Source: CAVSUR01 sp052143655 (GTDB lineage: Bacteria > Actinomycetota > Actinomycetes > Streptosporangiales > Streptosporangiaceae). Taken from it: DNA of 17,042 nucleotides. Numbering within the stretch: the stretch's first letter is position 1; every line of letters begins with the position of its first letter. Under the pieces are notes generated by a model. It did not search any database, had not been told where the DNA came from, and worked only from the letters and a program-made list of their open reading frames with translations. The DNA lies in contig JBKQSL010000489.1 in assembly GCA_052143655.1 (NCBI GenBank), forward strand, positions 1-17,042. The letters are read 5' to 3'. A program made the translations under genes and the position numbers. Positions 7,226 through 13,872 of the stretch are shown piece after piece.

Positions 7226-7242
7226 GTTCGCGCTGAGCGGAC
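7226..7242. promoter_or_regulatory. ClgR-like dyad GTTCGC-N5-GCGGAC upstream of lon
   Basis: The dyad GTTCGC-N5-GCGGAC departs from symmetry by one base (GCGAAC would be perfect). Its CGC-N5-GCG core and spacing fit the known ClgR box of actinobacterial clp and lon genes. It lies about 80 bases upstream of the lon start, a plausible activator position. It is also about 195 bases upstream of hom. Assignment is by motif similarity only. Confidence 0.5.
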
Positions 7243-7435
7243 GGCGGCCGGGACACGTGCCATCGGCCACAGTGCGCCGGAACCGATCGCCGCCCTGGCT
7301 GGCCTCGGTAAGCTATGGGCGGAATCAGAAGAACTTGCGCAGCTGCGACCGCAGCCGCTACCTGCGGCGCTGCTGCGAGCGAACGAGCGTCCGGCAGGCG
7401 ATCAGCAGTTGCGGGGCGAGGGGAGCGGACCTGCC

Positions 7436-8734
7436 GTGCGGAATAATCCAGAGCGCCCGCCACTGCGGCTGGCCCTGCTCGGCCACGGCAACGTGGGATC
7501 AGAGGTCTACCGGCAGCTGACCGCGCAGGCCGGTGACCTGGCCCAGCGGGTCGGCGCGGCGCTGGAAGTGACCGGCGTTGCCGTCCAGCATCCCGAGCGC
7601 CACCCCGAGGTTCCGCCGGCCCTGCTGACCACCGACGCCATGGCGCTGGCGAGCAGCCCCGGCGTCGACATCGTGATCGAGCTCATCGGCGGGATCGAGC
7701 CCGCCCGGACGCTGCTGGTCGCCGCGCTGGAGTCAGGCAAGTCCGTGGTGACCGCCAACAAGGCGCTGCTGGCCACCGACAGCGCGGCAATCCGCAGCAC
7801 CGCCCGCAAGCACCGGGCGGACATCTACCACGAGGCCGCGGTGGCCGGGGCGATCCCGCTGCTGCGCCCGCTGCGCGAGTCGCTGGCAGGCGACACCGTG
7901 CAGCGCGTCCTGGGCATCGTCAACGGCACCACGAACTACATCCTCGACCGGATGGACACCTCCGGGGCTGGCTTCGGCGACGCGCTGGCCGAGGCGCAGG
8001 CGCTCGGCTACGCCGAGGCTGACCCGACCGCGGACGTCGAGGGCTTCGACGCGGCGGCCAAGGCCGCGATCCTGGCCAGCCTGGCCTTCCACACCCAGGT
8101 CACCGCCGCCGACGTGCACCGCGAGGGCATCACCAGGGTCACCCCGGCGGACATCGAGAACGCCAGGGAACTCGGCTGCGTAGTCAAGCTGCTGGCCATC
8201 TGCGAGCGCTGCAACGGCGGCATCTCGGCCCGGGTGCACCCCGCGATGATCCCGCGCGAGCATCCGCTCGCCGCCGTCCGCGAGGCCTACAACGCGGTGT
8301 TCGTCGAGGCCGAGTCGGCGGGACGGCTGATGTTCTACGGGGCCGGCGCGGGCGGCCGCCCGACAGCCAGTGCGGTCCTCGGCGACATCGTGGCCGTCGG
8401 GCGCAACATGGTCGCCGGCATCCGCGGCCCGGAGGCCGGCGCGTACGCCGAGCTGCCCGTGGTGCCGATCGGCGACGCGCTGACCCGCTACTACCTGGCG
8501 CTGGACGTGGCCGACCGGCCGGGCGTGCTCGGCCCGGTGGCCGACGCGTTCGCCCGGCAGGGCGTGTCGATCAAGGCCGTCCGCCAGGAGGGCCGAGGCG
8601 ACGACGCGAACCTGATGATCGTGACGCACACCGCCCGGGAGGCCGCACTGGCAGCCACCGTCGCCAGCCTGGCCCAGATGGAGGCGGTCCGGGCGGTCGG
8701 CAGCGTGATGCGAGTCGAAGGCGAGGAAGGCTAG
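7436..8734 (+). CDS. hom: Homoserine dehydrogenase with C-terminal ACT domain
   Basis: This enzyme reduces aspartate semialdehyde to homoserine with NAD(P)H at the branch to threonine and methionine. The 432-residue protein begins with a Rossmann dinucleotide fold, LRLALLGHGNVGSEV (GHGNVG at residues 16-21). It then shows VTANKALLA, IVNGTTNYILDRM and ADPTADVEGFDAAAKAA, the family signature with catalytic lysine K209. The last 80 residues (YYLALDVADRPGVLGPVADA onward) are an ACT domain, implying feedback control, probably by threonine. GTG at 7436 was chosen because it starts just before the Rossmann strand and is preceded by AGGGGAG ten bases upstream. The frame is open much further upstream, but that part has poor codon bias. 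It is the first gene of hom-thrC-thrB. Confidence 0.96.
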   Translation: MRNNPERPPLRLALLGHGNVGSEVYRQLTAQAGDLAQRVGAALEVTGVAVQHPERHPEVPPALLTTDAMALASSPGVDIVIELIGGIEPARTLLVAALESGKSVVTANKALLATDSAAIRSTARKHRADIYHEAAVAGAIPLLRPLRESLAGDTVQRVLGIVNGTTNYILDRMDTSGAGFGDALAEAQALGYAEADPTADVEGFDAAAKAAILASLAFHTQVTAADVHREGITRVTPADIENARELGCVVKLLAICERCNGGISARVHPAMIPREHPLAAVREAYNAVFVEAESAGRLMFYGAGAGGRPTASAVLGDIVAVGRNMVAGIRGPEAGAYAELPVVPIGDALTRYYLALDVADRPGVLGPVADAFARQGVSIKAVRQEGRGDDANLMIVTHTAREAALAATVASLAQMEAVRAVGSVMRVEGEEG

Positions 8735-9870
8735 TGCGCCCGGGCGCCGGGCAGGCCCCGGGCGCTGGCCCCGCCGCTGTGGCGGCTGCGGGCCCGGCGC
8801 CGGGCGGCCGGGCGGCCGGGTGGCGCGGCCTGATCGCCGAGTACGGCGACCGGCTGCCGGTCAGCGGCGATACCCCGGTGATCACCCTGGCCGAGGGCGG
8901 CACCCCGCTGCTGCCCGCCCCGGCCCTGTCCGCGCAGGCCGGCTGCTCGGTGTACCTCAAGGTCGAGGGTGCGAACCCGACGGGCTCGTTCAAGGACCGC
9001 GGCATGACGGTCGCCGTCAGCCTGGCCGCCGCCCGCGGCGCCACCACGGTGATCTGCGCGTCCACCGGCAACACCAGCGCCAGCGCCGCCGCCTACGCGG
9101 CCCGCGGGGGCCTGCGCTGCGTGGTGCTGGTGCCGCGGGGCAAGATCGCGCTCGGCAAGCTGGCCCAGGCGCTCGTGCACGGCGCGCGGCTGCTGCAGGT
9201 CGACGGCAACTTCGATGACTGCCTGGAACTGGTCCGCAAGCTCAGCGCCCAGTACCCGGTGGCGCTGGTCAACTCGGTTAACCCGGACCGGCTGCAGGGG
9301 CAGAAGACCGCCGCCTTCGAGATCTGCGATGTGCTCGGCGATGCGCCCGACGTGCACTGCCTGCCGGTCGGCAACGCCGGCAACATCGCGGCCTACTGGC
9401 TCGGCTACACCGAGTACCTGACGGCGGGCCAGGCCACTCGCGCGCCACGGATGCTGGGCTTCCAGGCCAGCGGTGCCGCGCCGATCGTGACCGGCCGCCC
9501 GGTGCGTGACCCGGCCACGATCGCGACCGCGATCCGGATCGGAAACCCGGCGTCCTGGCGGCTGGCGGAGGAGGCGCGCGACGAGTCGGGCGGCCTGATC
9601 GACGCGGTGACCGACGAGCAGATCATGGCCGCCTACCGGCTGCTGGCCGCCCGCGAGGGCGTCTTCGGCGAGCTGGCGTCGGCGGCCAGCGTGGCCGGCC
9701 TGCTGCAGGCCTGCGAGCGCGGCCAGGTCCGGCGCGGCTCGACAGTGGTCTGCACGATCACCGGCAACGGCCTGAAGGACCCGGACTCGGCGCTGTCGGC
9801 GGCGCCGCCGAGCCCGGACGCGGTCCCCGCGGACGCGGGAGCGGCCGCGGCCGCGCTCGGGCTGGCGTGA
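8734..9870 (+). CDS. thrC: Threonine synthase (PLP-dependent)
   Basis: This enzyme converts O-phosphohomoserine to threonine, the last step of the pathway. The 378-residue protein carries the fold-type II PLP motif NPTGSFKDRGM with Schiff-base lysine K87. It also has STGNTSASAAAYAARGG for phosphate binding, LPVGNAGNIAAYWLGY, and a C-terminal VCTITGNGLKDP. The GTG start (8734-8736) shares its first base with the last base of the hom stop TAG. GAGGAAGG at 8723-8730 inside hom serves as ribosome binding site, so the two genes are translationally coupled. An Ala/Gly/Pro-rich stretch of about 30 residues precedes the conserved WRGLIAEYGDRLP, and the last 25 residues are Ala/Pro-rich. Both tails look disordered and account for the length slightly above the usual 350. 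Confidence 0.96.
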   Translation: MRPGAGQAPGAGPAAVAAAGPAPGGRAAGWRGLIAEYGDRLPVSGDTPVITLAEGGTPLLPAPALSAQAGCSVYLKVEGANPTGSFKDRGMTVAVSLAAARGATTVICASTGNTSASAAAYAARGGLRCVVLVPRGKIALGKLAQALVHGARLLQVDGNFDDCLELVRKLSAQYPVALVNSVNPDRLQGQKTAAFEICDVLGDAPDVHCLPVGNAGNIAAYWLGYTEYLTAGQATRAPRMLGFQASGAAPIVTGRPVRDPATIATAIRIGNPASWRLAEEARDESGGLIDAVTDEQIMAAYRLLAAREGVFGELASAASVAGLLQACERGQVRRGSTVVCTITGNGLKDPDSALSAAPPSPDAVPADAGAAAAALGLA

Positions 9871-9983
9871 TGCGGCCCGGCGGCCGCGCCCGCGCTGGCC
9901 TGCTGCGGTCCGGCCGGCGCGGCGGCTCCACCCGCCCGGGTGCGTGCGGACGGGTCCGGAGCCTGGCGGTCCTGGCCGGCCCG

Positions 9984-10003
9984 CGGCTCTGGCCGGGGAG
10001 CCG
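9984..10003 (+). promoter_or_regulatory. Small hairpin covering the thrB ribosome binding site
   Basis: CGGCTC (9984-9989) can pair with GAGCCG (9998-10003) over an 8-base loop. The loop and 3' arm contain GGGGAG (9995-10000), the Shine-Dalgarno of thrB. If formed, it would limit thrB translation. In DNA this GC-rich, a 6-bp stem may be chance. Confidence 0.3.
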
Positions 10004-10006
10004 GCG

Positions 10007-11005
10007 ATGAAGTGGCCGGACGCGGCGGTCCGGGTGCGCGTGCCCGCGACCAGCGCCAACCTGGGACCGGGCTTCGACTCGCTGGGCCTGGCCCTGGCCC
10101 GGCACGACATCGTTGAGGCCCGGGTGCGACCCGGTGACCTGGCCATCGAGGTGTCGGGCGCCGGCGAGGAGCTGGCCGGTGCCGGGGAGCGCCACCTGGT
10201 CGTCTGCGGCATGCGCGCGGGCTTCGCCGCGTTCGGCGGCCAGCCGCCCGGGCTTGAAGTGCGCTGTCACAATTCCATCCCGCAGGGCTACGGCATGGGC
10301 TCGTCCGCCGCCGCGATCGTCGCCGGGCTGCTGGCCGCGCGGGCGCTGATCGAGCAGATCGCGGCGGCCGAGGGACAGCCCGGCGGACCGCGGGTCCTGC
10401 CGGACGGGCTGGTCCTGCGGCTGGCCGCCCGGATGGAAGGCCATCCGGACAACGCCGCCGCATGCCTGGGCGGCGGGCTGACGATCTCCTGGACGGCGGC
10501 CGAAGGCGCCCGGTTCACCCGGCTCGAGCCGGCCGCCGGGCTATGCCCGGTCATCTGCCTGCCGTCCCAGCCGATGGCAACCTCGGCCGCCCGCAAGGTG
10601 CTTCCGCTGGCGGTGCCGCACGCGGACGCGGCGGCCAACGCCGCCCGCTCCGCGCTGCTCGTCGCTGCGGTGACCGCGCGGCCGGAGCTCCTCATGGACG
10701 CGACAGAGGACTTCCTGCACCAGTCGTACCGGGCGGCGGCGATGCCGGACACGGCCACGCTGATCGCTGCGCTGCGCTCGGCGGGCGTCCCGGCGGTGAT
10801 CTCCGGTGCCGGGCCGTCGGTGCTCGCGCTCACCCTGGCCGGCCGCGAGCCGGGCCCGTACGCGGTGGCGGATATCGCCGCCGGCTGTCCCGGCGGCTGG
10901 AAGGTACTGCCCCTCGCCGTCGACCGGGACGGCGCGGCGATCACCCCGGTAACCGCCGCCCCGCGGCAGTCCGTCGGCCGTCGGCCTGGTCCGGGACCGG
11001 CCTGA
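10007..11005 (+). CDS. thrB: Homoserine kinase (GHMP kinase family)
   Basis: This enzyme phosphorylates homoserine with ATP to give the substrate of ThrC. The 332-residue protein shows the three GHMP motifs. PATSANLGPGFDSLG (residues 13-27) is the N-terminal homoserine kinase signature, GYGMGSSAAAIVAG (about 93-106) is the ATP phosphate loop, and AVISGAGPSVLAL is the C-terminal glycine-rich motif. ATG at 10007 is set by GGGGAG six bases upstream and by the conserved start of the first strand (VRVRVPATSANLGPG). A 136-base gap separates it from thrC, in contrast to the overlapping hom-thrC junction, yet no promoter or terminator is obvious there, so one operon is likely. Many actinobacteria have rho after thrB; here a converging amidase gene follows after 59 bases. 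Confidence 0.96.
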   Translation: MKWPDAAVRVRVPATSANLGPGFDSLGLALARHDIVEARVRPGDLAIEVSGAGEELAGAGERHLVVCGMRAGFAAFGGQPPGLEVRCHNSIPQGYGMGSSAAAIVAGLLAARALIEQIAAAEGQPGGPRVLPDGLVLRLAARMEGHPDNAAACLGGGLTISWTAAEGARFTRLEPAAGLCPVICLPSQPMATSAARKVLPLAVPHADAAANAARSALLVAAVTARPELLMDATEDFLHQSYRAAAMPDTATLIAALRSAGVPAVISGAGPSVLALTLAGREPGPYAVADIAAGCPGGWKVLPLAVDRDGAAITPVTAAPRQSVGRRPGPGPA

Positions 11006-11064
11006 GCCGCGCGTGATCGCGCCAGCAGCCAAGGTGGCGGCGGCGACCTGGCCGGCGGCCGGGG

Positions 11065-12183
11065 TCAGCCGCGAGCCGCGGCCTCGATGACGGCCCCCGT
11101 GGCCAGCAGCAGTTCCTCGCTGCCCGGCGGGCCGATGAGCTGCATGCTGGCCGGAAGCCGCCCGGCGGGCACGGGGATGGCCAGCGCCGGCAGGCCCGCC
11201 AGGTTGACCGGAGCGGTGCACCGCGTGTGATGGTGCCCGCTGCCTTCGGCCACCGGCGGCGCGAACATCGGCGTCGCGGGCGTGACCAGCACCTGGACGG
11301 CCCGCAGCAGCTGGCCCAGCTCCGCCTTCCAGGCACGCTGGAACCCGCGTCCCCATTGTTCCTGCTCGCTGGTCACCGTGGCGGCGGCCGTCAGCCGGTC
11401 GCGTACCTGCGCCCCGAGGCCGGCCCGGTCATCCGGGTCGGCCAGCAGCCGCGCGTTGCACGCGGCGGCCTCGCGGTCCATGATCGCGTAGGTGGCGCGC
11501 AGCGCGTCCCGCCAGCCGGGCAGTTCCACCTCGGTCACGGCCAGCCCGGCCTGGCGCAGAGCCGCGTCGATCGCCGTGTCGATGACCGGATCCACCCGGA
11601 TCCCGGCCGGCCGCAGGCGGCCGACCGCGGCGGCCGGGCTCGCGGCCACGGCAAAGCCGGGCTCCAGTAGCTGCATCCCGGTCACCAGGCCAGCCACGTC
11701 GCGGGCCATCGGACCCACAGTGTCCAGGCTGGGCGACAGCGGCCAGACGCCCGCCAGCGGGACGCGGCCGTGCGTGGTCTTCAGGCCGGCCACGCCGCAG
11801 TACGCGGCCGGCACCCGGATCGACCCGCCGGTGTCCGAGCCGTAGGCGACGTCCGCCTCGCCCGTGGCCACCGCGACCGCCGATCCGCTGGAAGAGCCGC
11901 CCGGCAGCAGTGCGGGGTCCAGCGGGTTCACCGGCGTGCCGAAGTGATCGTTGATGCCGGACGCGCCGTACGCCAACTCGACCAGGTTCGTCTTGCCCAC
12001 CACTGCGGCTCCCGCGGCCCGCGCGCCCGCCATGCAGGCAGCGTCGGCCGCTGCGGGCCCGGCCGAGCCGGCCACGACGCGGCTGCCCGCAGTGGTCGGC
12101 ACTCCCTCGACGTCGATAAGGTCCTTGACCGCCAGCCGGACCCCGCCGGTGCCAGCGGCCGTCCGCGTGATGAACGTGGCCAC
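11065..12183 (-). CDS. Amidase-signature family hydrolase (GatA-like)
   Basis: The 372-residue protein carries the whole Ser-cisSer-Lys triad of the amidase-signature fold: K20 in LAVKDLIDVEG, S97 in PGGSSSGSAVAVA and S121 in SDTGGSIRVPAAYCGV. The S97-S121 spacing of 24 matches characterised members. Such enzymes hydrolyse amides or, in GatA, glutamine. At 372 residues it is shorter than most (450-500), with only 19 residues before the catalytic lysine, so the usual N-terminal helices are missing. There is no gatB or gatC alongside and the size argues against true GatA, so a small-molecule amidase is more likely. The start is GTG at 12183 with a weak upstream AGGTTGGGG. It is divergent from the SRPBCC gene and convergent with thrB. 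The substrate is unknown. Confidence 0.9.
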   Translation of the reverse strand: MATFITRTAAGTGGVRLAVKDLIDVEGVPTTAGSRVVAGSAGPAAADAACMAGARAAGAAVVGKTNLVELAYGASGINDHFGTPVNPLDPALLPGGSSSGSAVAVATGEADVAYGSDTGGSIRVPAAYCGVAGLKTTHGRVPLAGVWPLSPSLDTVGPMARDVAGLVTGMQLLEPGFAVAASPAAAVGRLRPAGIRVDPVIDTAIDAALRQAGLAVTEVELPGWRDALRATYAIMDREAAACNARLLADPDDRAGLGAQVRDRLTAAATVTSEQEQWGRGFQRAWKAELGQLLRAVQVLVTPATPMFAPPVAEGSGHHHTRCTAPVNLAGLPALAIPVPAGRLPASMQLIGPPGSEELLLATGAVIEAAARG

Positions 12184-12241
12184 TGCCCCAACCTAACGGC
12201 CCGGACCAGGCGGGCCCGATGCGTTGCTGCCGTCCCTGCAT

Positions 12242-12257
12242 GCTGGTGAACACCAGC
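12242..12257. promoter_or_regulatory. 16-bp palindrome GCTGGTG-AA-CACCAGC in a divergent promoter gap
   Basis: Seven-base perfect arms surround AA, in the 90-base gap between the amidase and SRPBCC genes. A TACCGT (12262-12267) of TANNNT type stands six bases before the SRPBCC ATG, so the palindrome would occupy the promoter spacer. It may be an operator for either gene, but no regulator is encoded next to it. Confidence 0.5.
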
Positions 12258-12273
12258 CCGATACCGTGGGGGA

Positions 12274-12720
12274 ATGCCGAAGCTGGTGGTGACCGCGGGG
12301 GTGCTGGTACCGGCCAGTCCTCAGCAGGTTTGGGACCTGGCCATGGACTGGTCCCGGCAGCACGAGTGGATCTGGGCGACCCAGGTTCGCGGCGGCGCTG
12401 CCGTCGGGGAGCGGGTCGAGGCCAGGACCGCGCTAGGCCCGGTCGGATTCACCGACACGATGGTGATCACGCAGTGGGACCCGCCTCGCCGGTGCGTGGT
12501 CCGGCACACCGGCACGGTGGTGCGCGGCGAGGGCATCTTCGAGGTCGTCGAGCGCGCCGGGGGCAGCGAGTTCCGCTGGACCGAGAAGCTGGACCTGCCG
12601 GTCAGCTCGGCCGGCGCGCTCGGCCGCCGGGTGGTGCTGCCGGCCGCGCTGGTCCTGGTGGCGCCGCCAGCCCGGATCGGGCTCGGCAGCTCGCTGCGCC
12701 GCTTCGCCCGGCTGTTCTAG
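12274..12720 (+). CDS. SRPBCC-family (START/polyketide cyclase-like) small protein
   Basis: The 148-residue protein has the helix-grip layout of SRPBCC proteins. The initial strand VTAGVLVPASPQQVWDLAMDW includes the usual 'V-a-a-p-e-xVW-xL-D' opening. Then come GAAVGERVEARTALGPVGFTDTMVI, CVVRHTGTVVRGEGIFEVVE and the strand FRWTEKLDLP, and it ends in a C-terminal helix with LRRFARLF. These folds bind hydrophobic ligands, and without catalytic residues no reaction can be assigned. No good Shine-Dalgarno precedes the ATG at 12274. A TANNNT box ends six bases upstream, suggesting a leaderless transcript. It is divergent from the amidase and convergent with the Clp_N gene, and nothing links it functionally to either. 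Confidence 0.85.
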   Translation: MPKLVVTAGVLVPASPQQVWDLAMDWSRQHEWIWATQVRGGAAVGERVEARTALGPVGFTDTMVITQWDPPRRCVVRHTGTVVRGEGIFEVVERAGGSEFRWTEKLDLPVSSAGALGRRVVLPAALVLVAPPARIGLGSSLRRFARLF

Positions 12721-12727
12721 CGGCCGG

Positions 12728-12766
12728 GCCCGGTCCGCCGGGCTGGCTGCGGCGAGAGCACGCCGC
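12728..12766. terminator. Two short GC hairpins between converging genes
   Basis: GCCCGG/CCGGGC (12728-12733 with 12738-12743) and GCGGCG/CGCCGC (12749-12754 with 12761-12766) are both 6-bp stems. They lie in the 72-base gap between the SRPBCC and Clp_N stops. Position suits a bidirectional terminator, but short stems are common in DNA this GC-rich. Confidence 0.35.
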
Positions 12767-12792
12767 GCCGGGTCGCCGGGCGGCCTGGATGG

Positions 12793-13344
12793 TCAGGCTG
12801 CGGCGGCCAGCCGCTGCACGACGTCCTCGCGCAGTGCGGCCAGGTCTACCGCGGCCCCGGCCAGGATGTCCGTCGCCGGGTTGCGGCCCTGGTCGATGAT
12901 GCCGATCAGCAGGTGCCCGGTGGTGATGGCCGGGTGGCGCTGCCGGGTCGCCGCGCGCAGGGCCAGTTCCAGGGACTTCTTCGCCTCGGCGGTCATCGTC
13001 ATCCGCCGGGCCGGCCCGCGCCGGGCCAGCCCGGCCCGGTCCAGGGCGCCAGGGCCGAAGGAAGCGTCGGCGGCGCGGCGGACCGCGTCCAGGTCGATGC
13101 CGATCAGCGCCAGCGCATCGGCGTCCAGCGGGTTCTCGCCGGCCCCCGGCCGGGCGGCGAGCGCGGCCCGGACTTCCGTCACCTGAACCCCGGCCGCGGC
13201 CAGCGCCAGCGACGCTGCGCCCGGCTCGGCGAGCAGCCCGAGCAGCAGGTGCTCGCAGCCGATCGAGTCGCGGCCGCCCGCCGACGCCTCCTCCCGGGCA
13301 TCGGTCACTACGCGCCGCGCGCTGGCGTGAAACCTCTCAAACAT
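12793..13344 (-). CDS. Stand-alone Clp N-terminal (double Clp_N repeat) protein
   Basis: The 183-residue protein consists of two Clp_N repeats and no AAA+ module. Repeat 1 is MFERFHASARRVVTDAREEA with IGCEHLLLGLLAEPG. Repeat 2 is MTMTAEAKKSLELALRAATR with ITTGHLLIGIIDQGRNPATDIL. In ClpC and ClpA this domain binds adaptors and substrates. Free-standing copies in actinobacteria (compare ClpC N-domain-like proteins such as ClpX-independent 'Clp protease N-terminal domain' proteins) may act as adaptors or decoys, but their role is poorly known. ATG at 13344 is preceded by a strong GGAGAGGA. It lies 110 bases downstream of the 73-residue HTH gene on the same strand and is probably co-transcribed from the palindrome-covered promoter at 13683-13711. 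Confidence 0.9.
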   Translation of the reverse strand: MFERFHASARRVVTDAREEASAGGRDSIGCEHLLLGLLAEPGAASLALAAAGVQVTEVRAALAARPGAGENPLDADALALIGIDLDAVRRAADASFGPGALDRAGLARRGPARRMTMTAEAKKSLELALRAATRQRHPAITTGHLLIGIIDQGRNPATDILAGAAVDLAALREDVVQRLAAAA

Positions 13345-13454
13345 GACGGATCCTCTCCTGATCTGCCCTGGCATCACCGGCCAGGAGCCCGGTGCCGGCC
13401 CGGTTCTCGCGCCTGGCCTGGGCGCTGGCCGGGGCTGGCTGGTCTGGGTGCCGG

Positions 13455-13676
13455 TCACCGGTCGCGCGAACGGGCCGCGTACTTCTTGTGCACCGCCTGC
13501 TTGCTGACGCCGAGGAACATCGCGATCTCCTGCCAGGACCAGCCGTGCGCCCTGGCGTTGCCCACTTGCAGTGCCTCCAGCCGCTCGGCCAGCTCGCGCA
13601 GCGCGCGCGCTGCGCGCAGCCCGGCTGCCGGGTCCCCGCCGCTGGCCGCCTCGGCCAGCTGTACTCCGCTGCTCAT
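13455..13676 (-). CDS. Small helix-turn-helix regulator (73 aa)
   Basis: This 73-residue protein is almost all helical. A first part (LRAARALRELAERLEALQVGN) may pack or dimerise. A helix-turn-helix follows at about residues 46-66, WSWQEIAMFLGVSKQAVHKKY, with the typical 'W-x-EIA-xxLGVSKQAVH-KKY' pattern, and the C-terminal ARSRDR is basic. The ATG at 13676 has no Shine-Dalgarno, but the promoter's -10 element ends six bases upstream, so the transcript is predicted to start at the ATG itself. The two palindromes over the promoter are obvious candidates for its own binding sites, giving autorepression of itself and the downstream Clp_N gene. HTH genes of this kind beside stand-alone Clp_N genes are a recurrent actinobacterial arrangement as far as I recall. 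Its effector, if any, is unknown. Confidence 0.88.
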   Translation of the reverse strand: MSSGVQLAEAASGGDPAAGLRAARALRELAERLEALQVGNARAHGWSWQEIAMFLGVSKQAVHKKYAARSRDR

Positions 13677-13679
13677 GAA

Positions 13680-13695
13680 GTCAACATATGTTGAC
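13680..13695. promoter_or_regulatory. Perfect palindromic operator GTCAACATATGTTGAC
   Basis: A 16-bp perfect palindrome covers the -10 element and the bases just before the HTH start codon. Its outer arms GTCAAC/GTTGAC are shared with the second site 27 bp away, centre to centre. It is AT-rich compared with its surroundings. Confidence 0.88.
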
Positions 13696-13711
13696 GGCGA
13701 TCGGCTGTCAA
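13683..13711 (-). promoter_or_regulatory. Promoter TTGACA-17-TATGTT of the HTH/Clp_N unit, leaderless
   Basis: On the minus strand a perfect -35 TTGACA (13706-13711) is followed after 17 bases by TATGTT (13683-13688). Six bases later comes the ATG at 13676, so transcription should begin at or next to the start codon. Both elements lie inside palindromes. Confidence 0.82.
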
Positions 13712-13722
13712 CATTAGTTGAC
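13707..13722. promoter_or_regulatory. Second operator GTCAAC-ATTA-GTTGAC
   Basis: Six-base perfect arms surround a non-palindromic centre. The site covers the -35 element of the HTH/Clp_N promoter. It matches the site at 13680-13695 in 14 of 16 bases. Confidence 0.85.
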
Positions 13723-13807
13723 CAGCGGATCCCGTCAGCCTGCGCCGGACTGCAGGCCGGCCGTCCGCCCGCCGGGCCGCCGTCCGGCTCTGCGGCCGCC
13801 TGCGGGG

Positions 13808-13830
13808 CCGCGGGCCGGATCCGGCCGCGG
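13808..13830. repeat. GC-rich inverted repeat upstream of the enoyl-CoA hydratase gene
   Basis: CCGCGG-GCCGG-ATCCGGC-CGCGG is a near-perfect inverted repeat centred on the 12-bp palindrome GCCGGATCCGGC, with one unpaired base. It lies 43 bases before the ATG at 13873. It could form a hairpin in the leader or act as a protein site, and no promoter elements are clear around it. Confidence 0.45.
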
Positions 13831-13872
13831 GGCAGCTTGCCGGGCCGGCGTGCGCCCTGCCAGGCTCGGAAG

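Noticed and set aside
6446..7435. In-frame upstream extension of hom, including an ATG at 7145
   Set aside because: The frame is open, but the part before 7436 first overlaps lon antisense and then has poor third-position bias. Homoserine dehydrogenases begin just before the Rossmann strand, as the GTG at 7436 does.
7147..7435. Search for a threonine/isoleucine attenuator leader peptide before hom
   Set aside because: No short ORF with clustered Thr or Ile codons followed by alternative hairpins was found; only the lon-side regulatory candidates stand out.
8731..10212. A minus-strand open frame of about 490 codons opposite thrC and thrB
   Set aside because: It is a mirror of well-supported threonine genes with no recognisable motif; GC-driven shadow.
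11006..11064. Terminator between thrB and the amidase gene
   Set aside because: The gap is expected to hold one because the genes converge, but I could find no stem clearly above the background of GC repeats.
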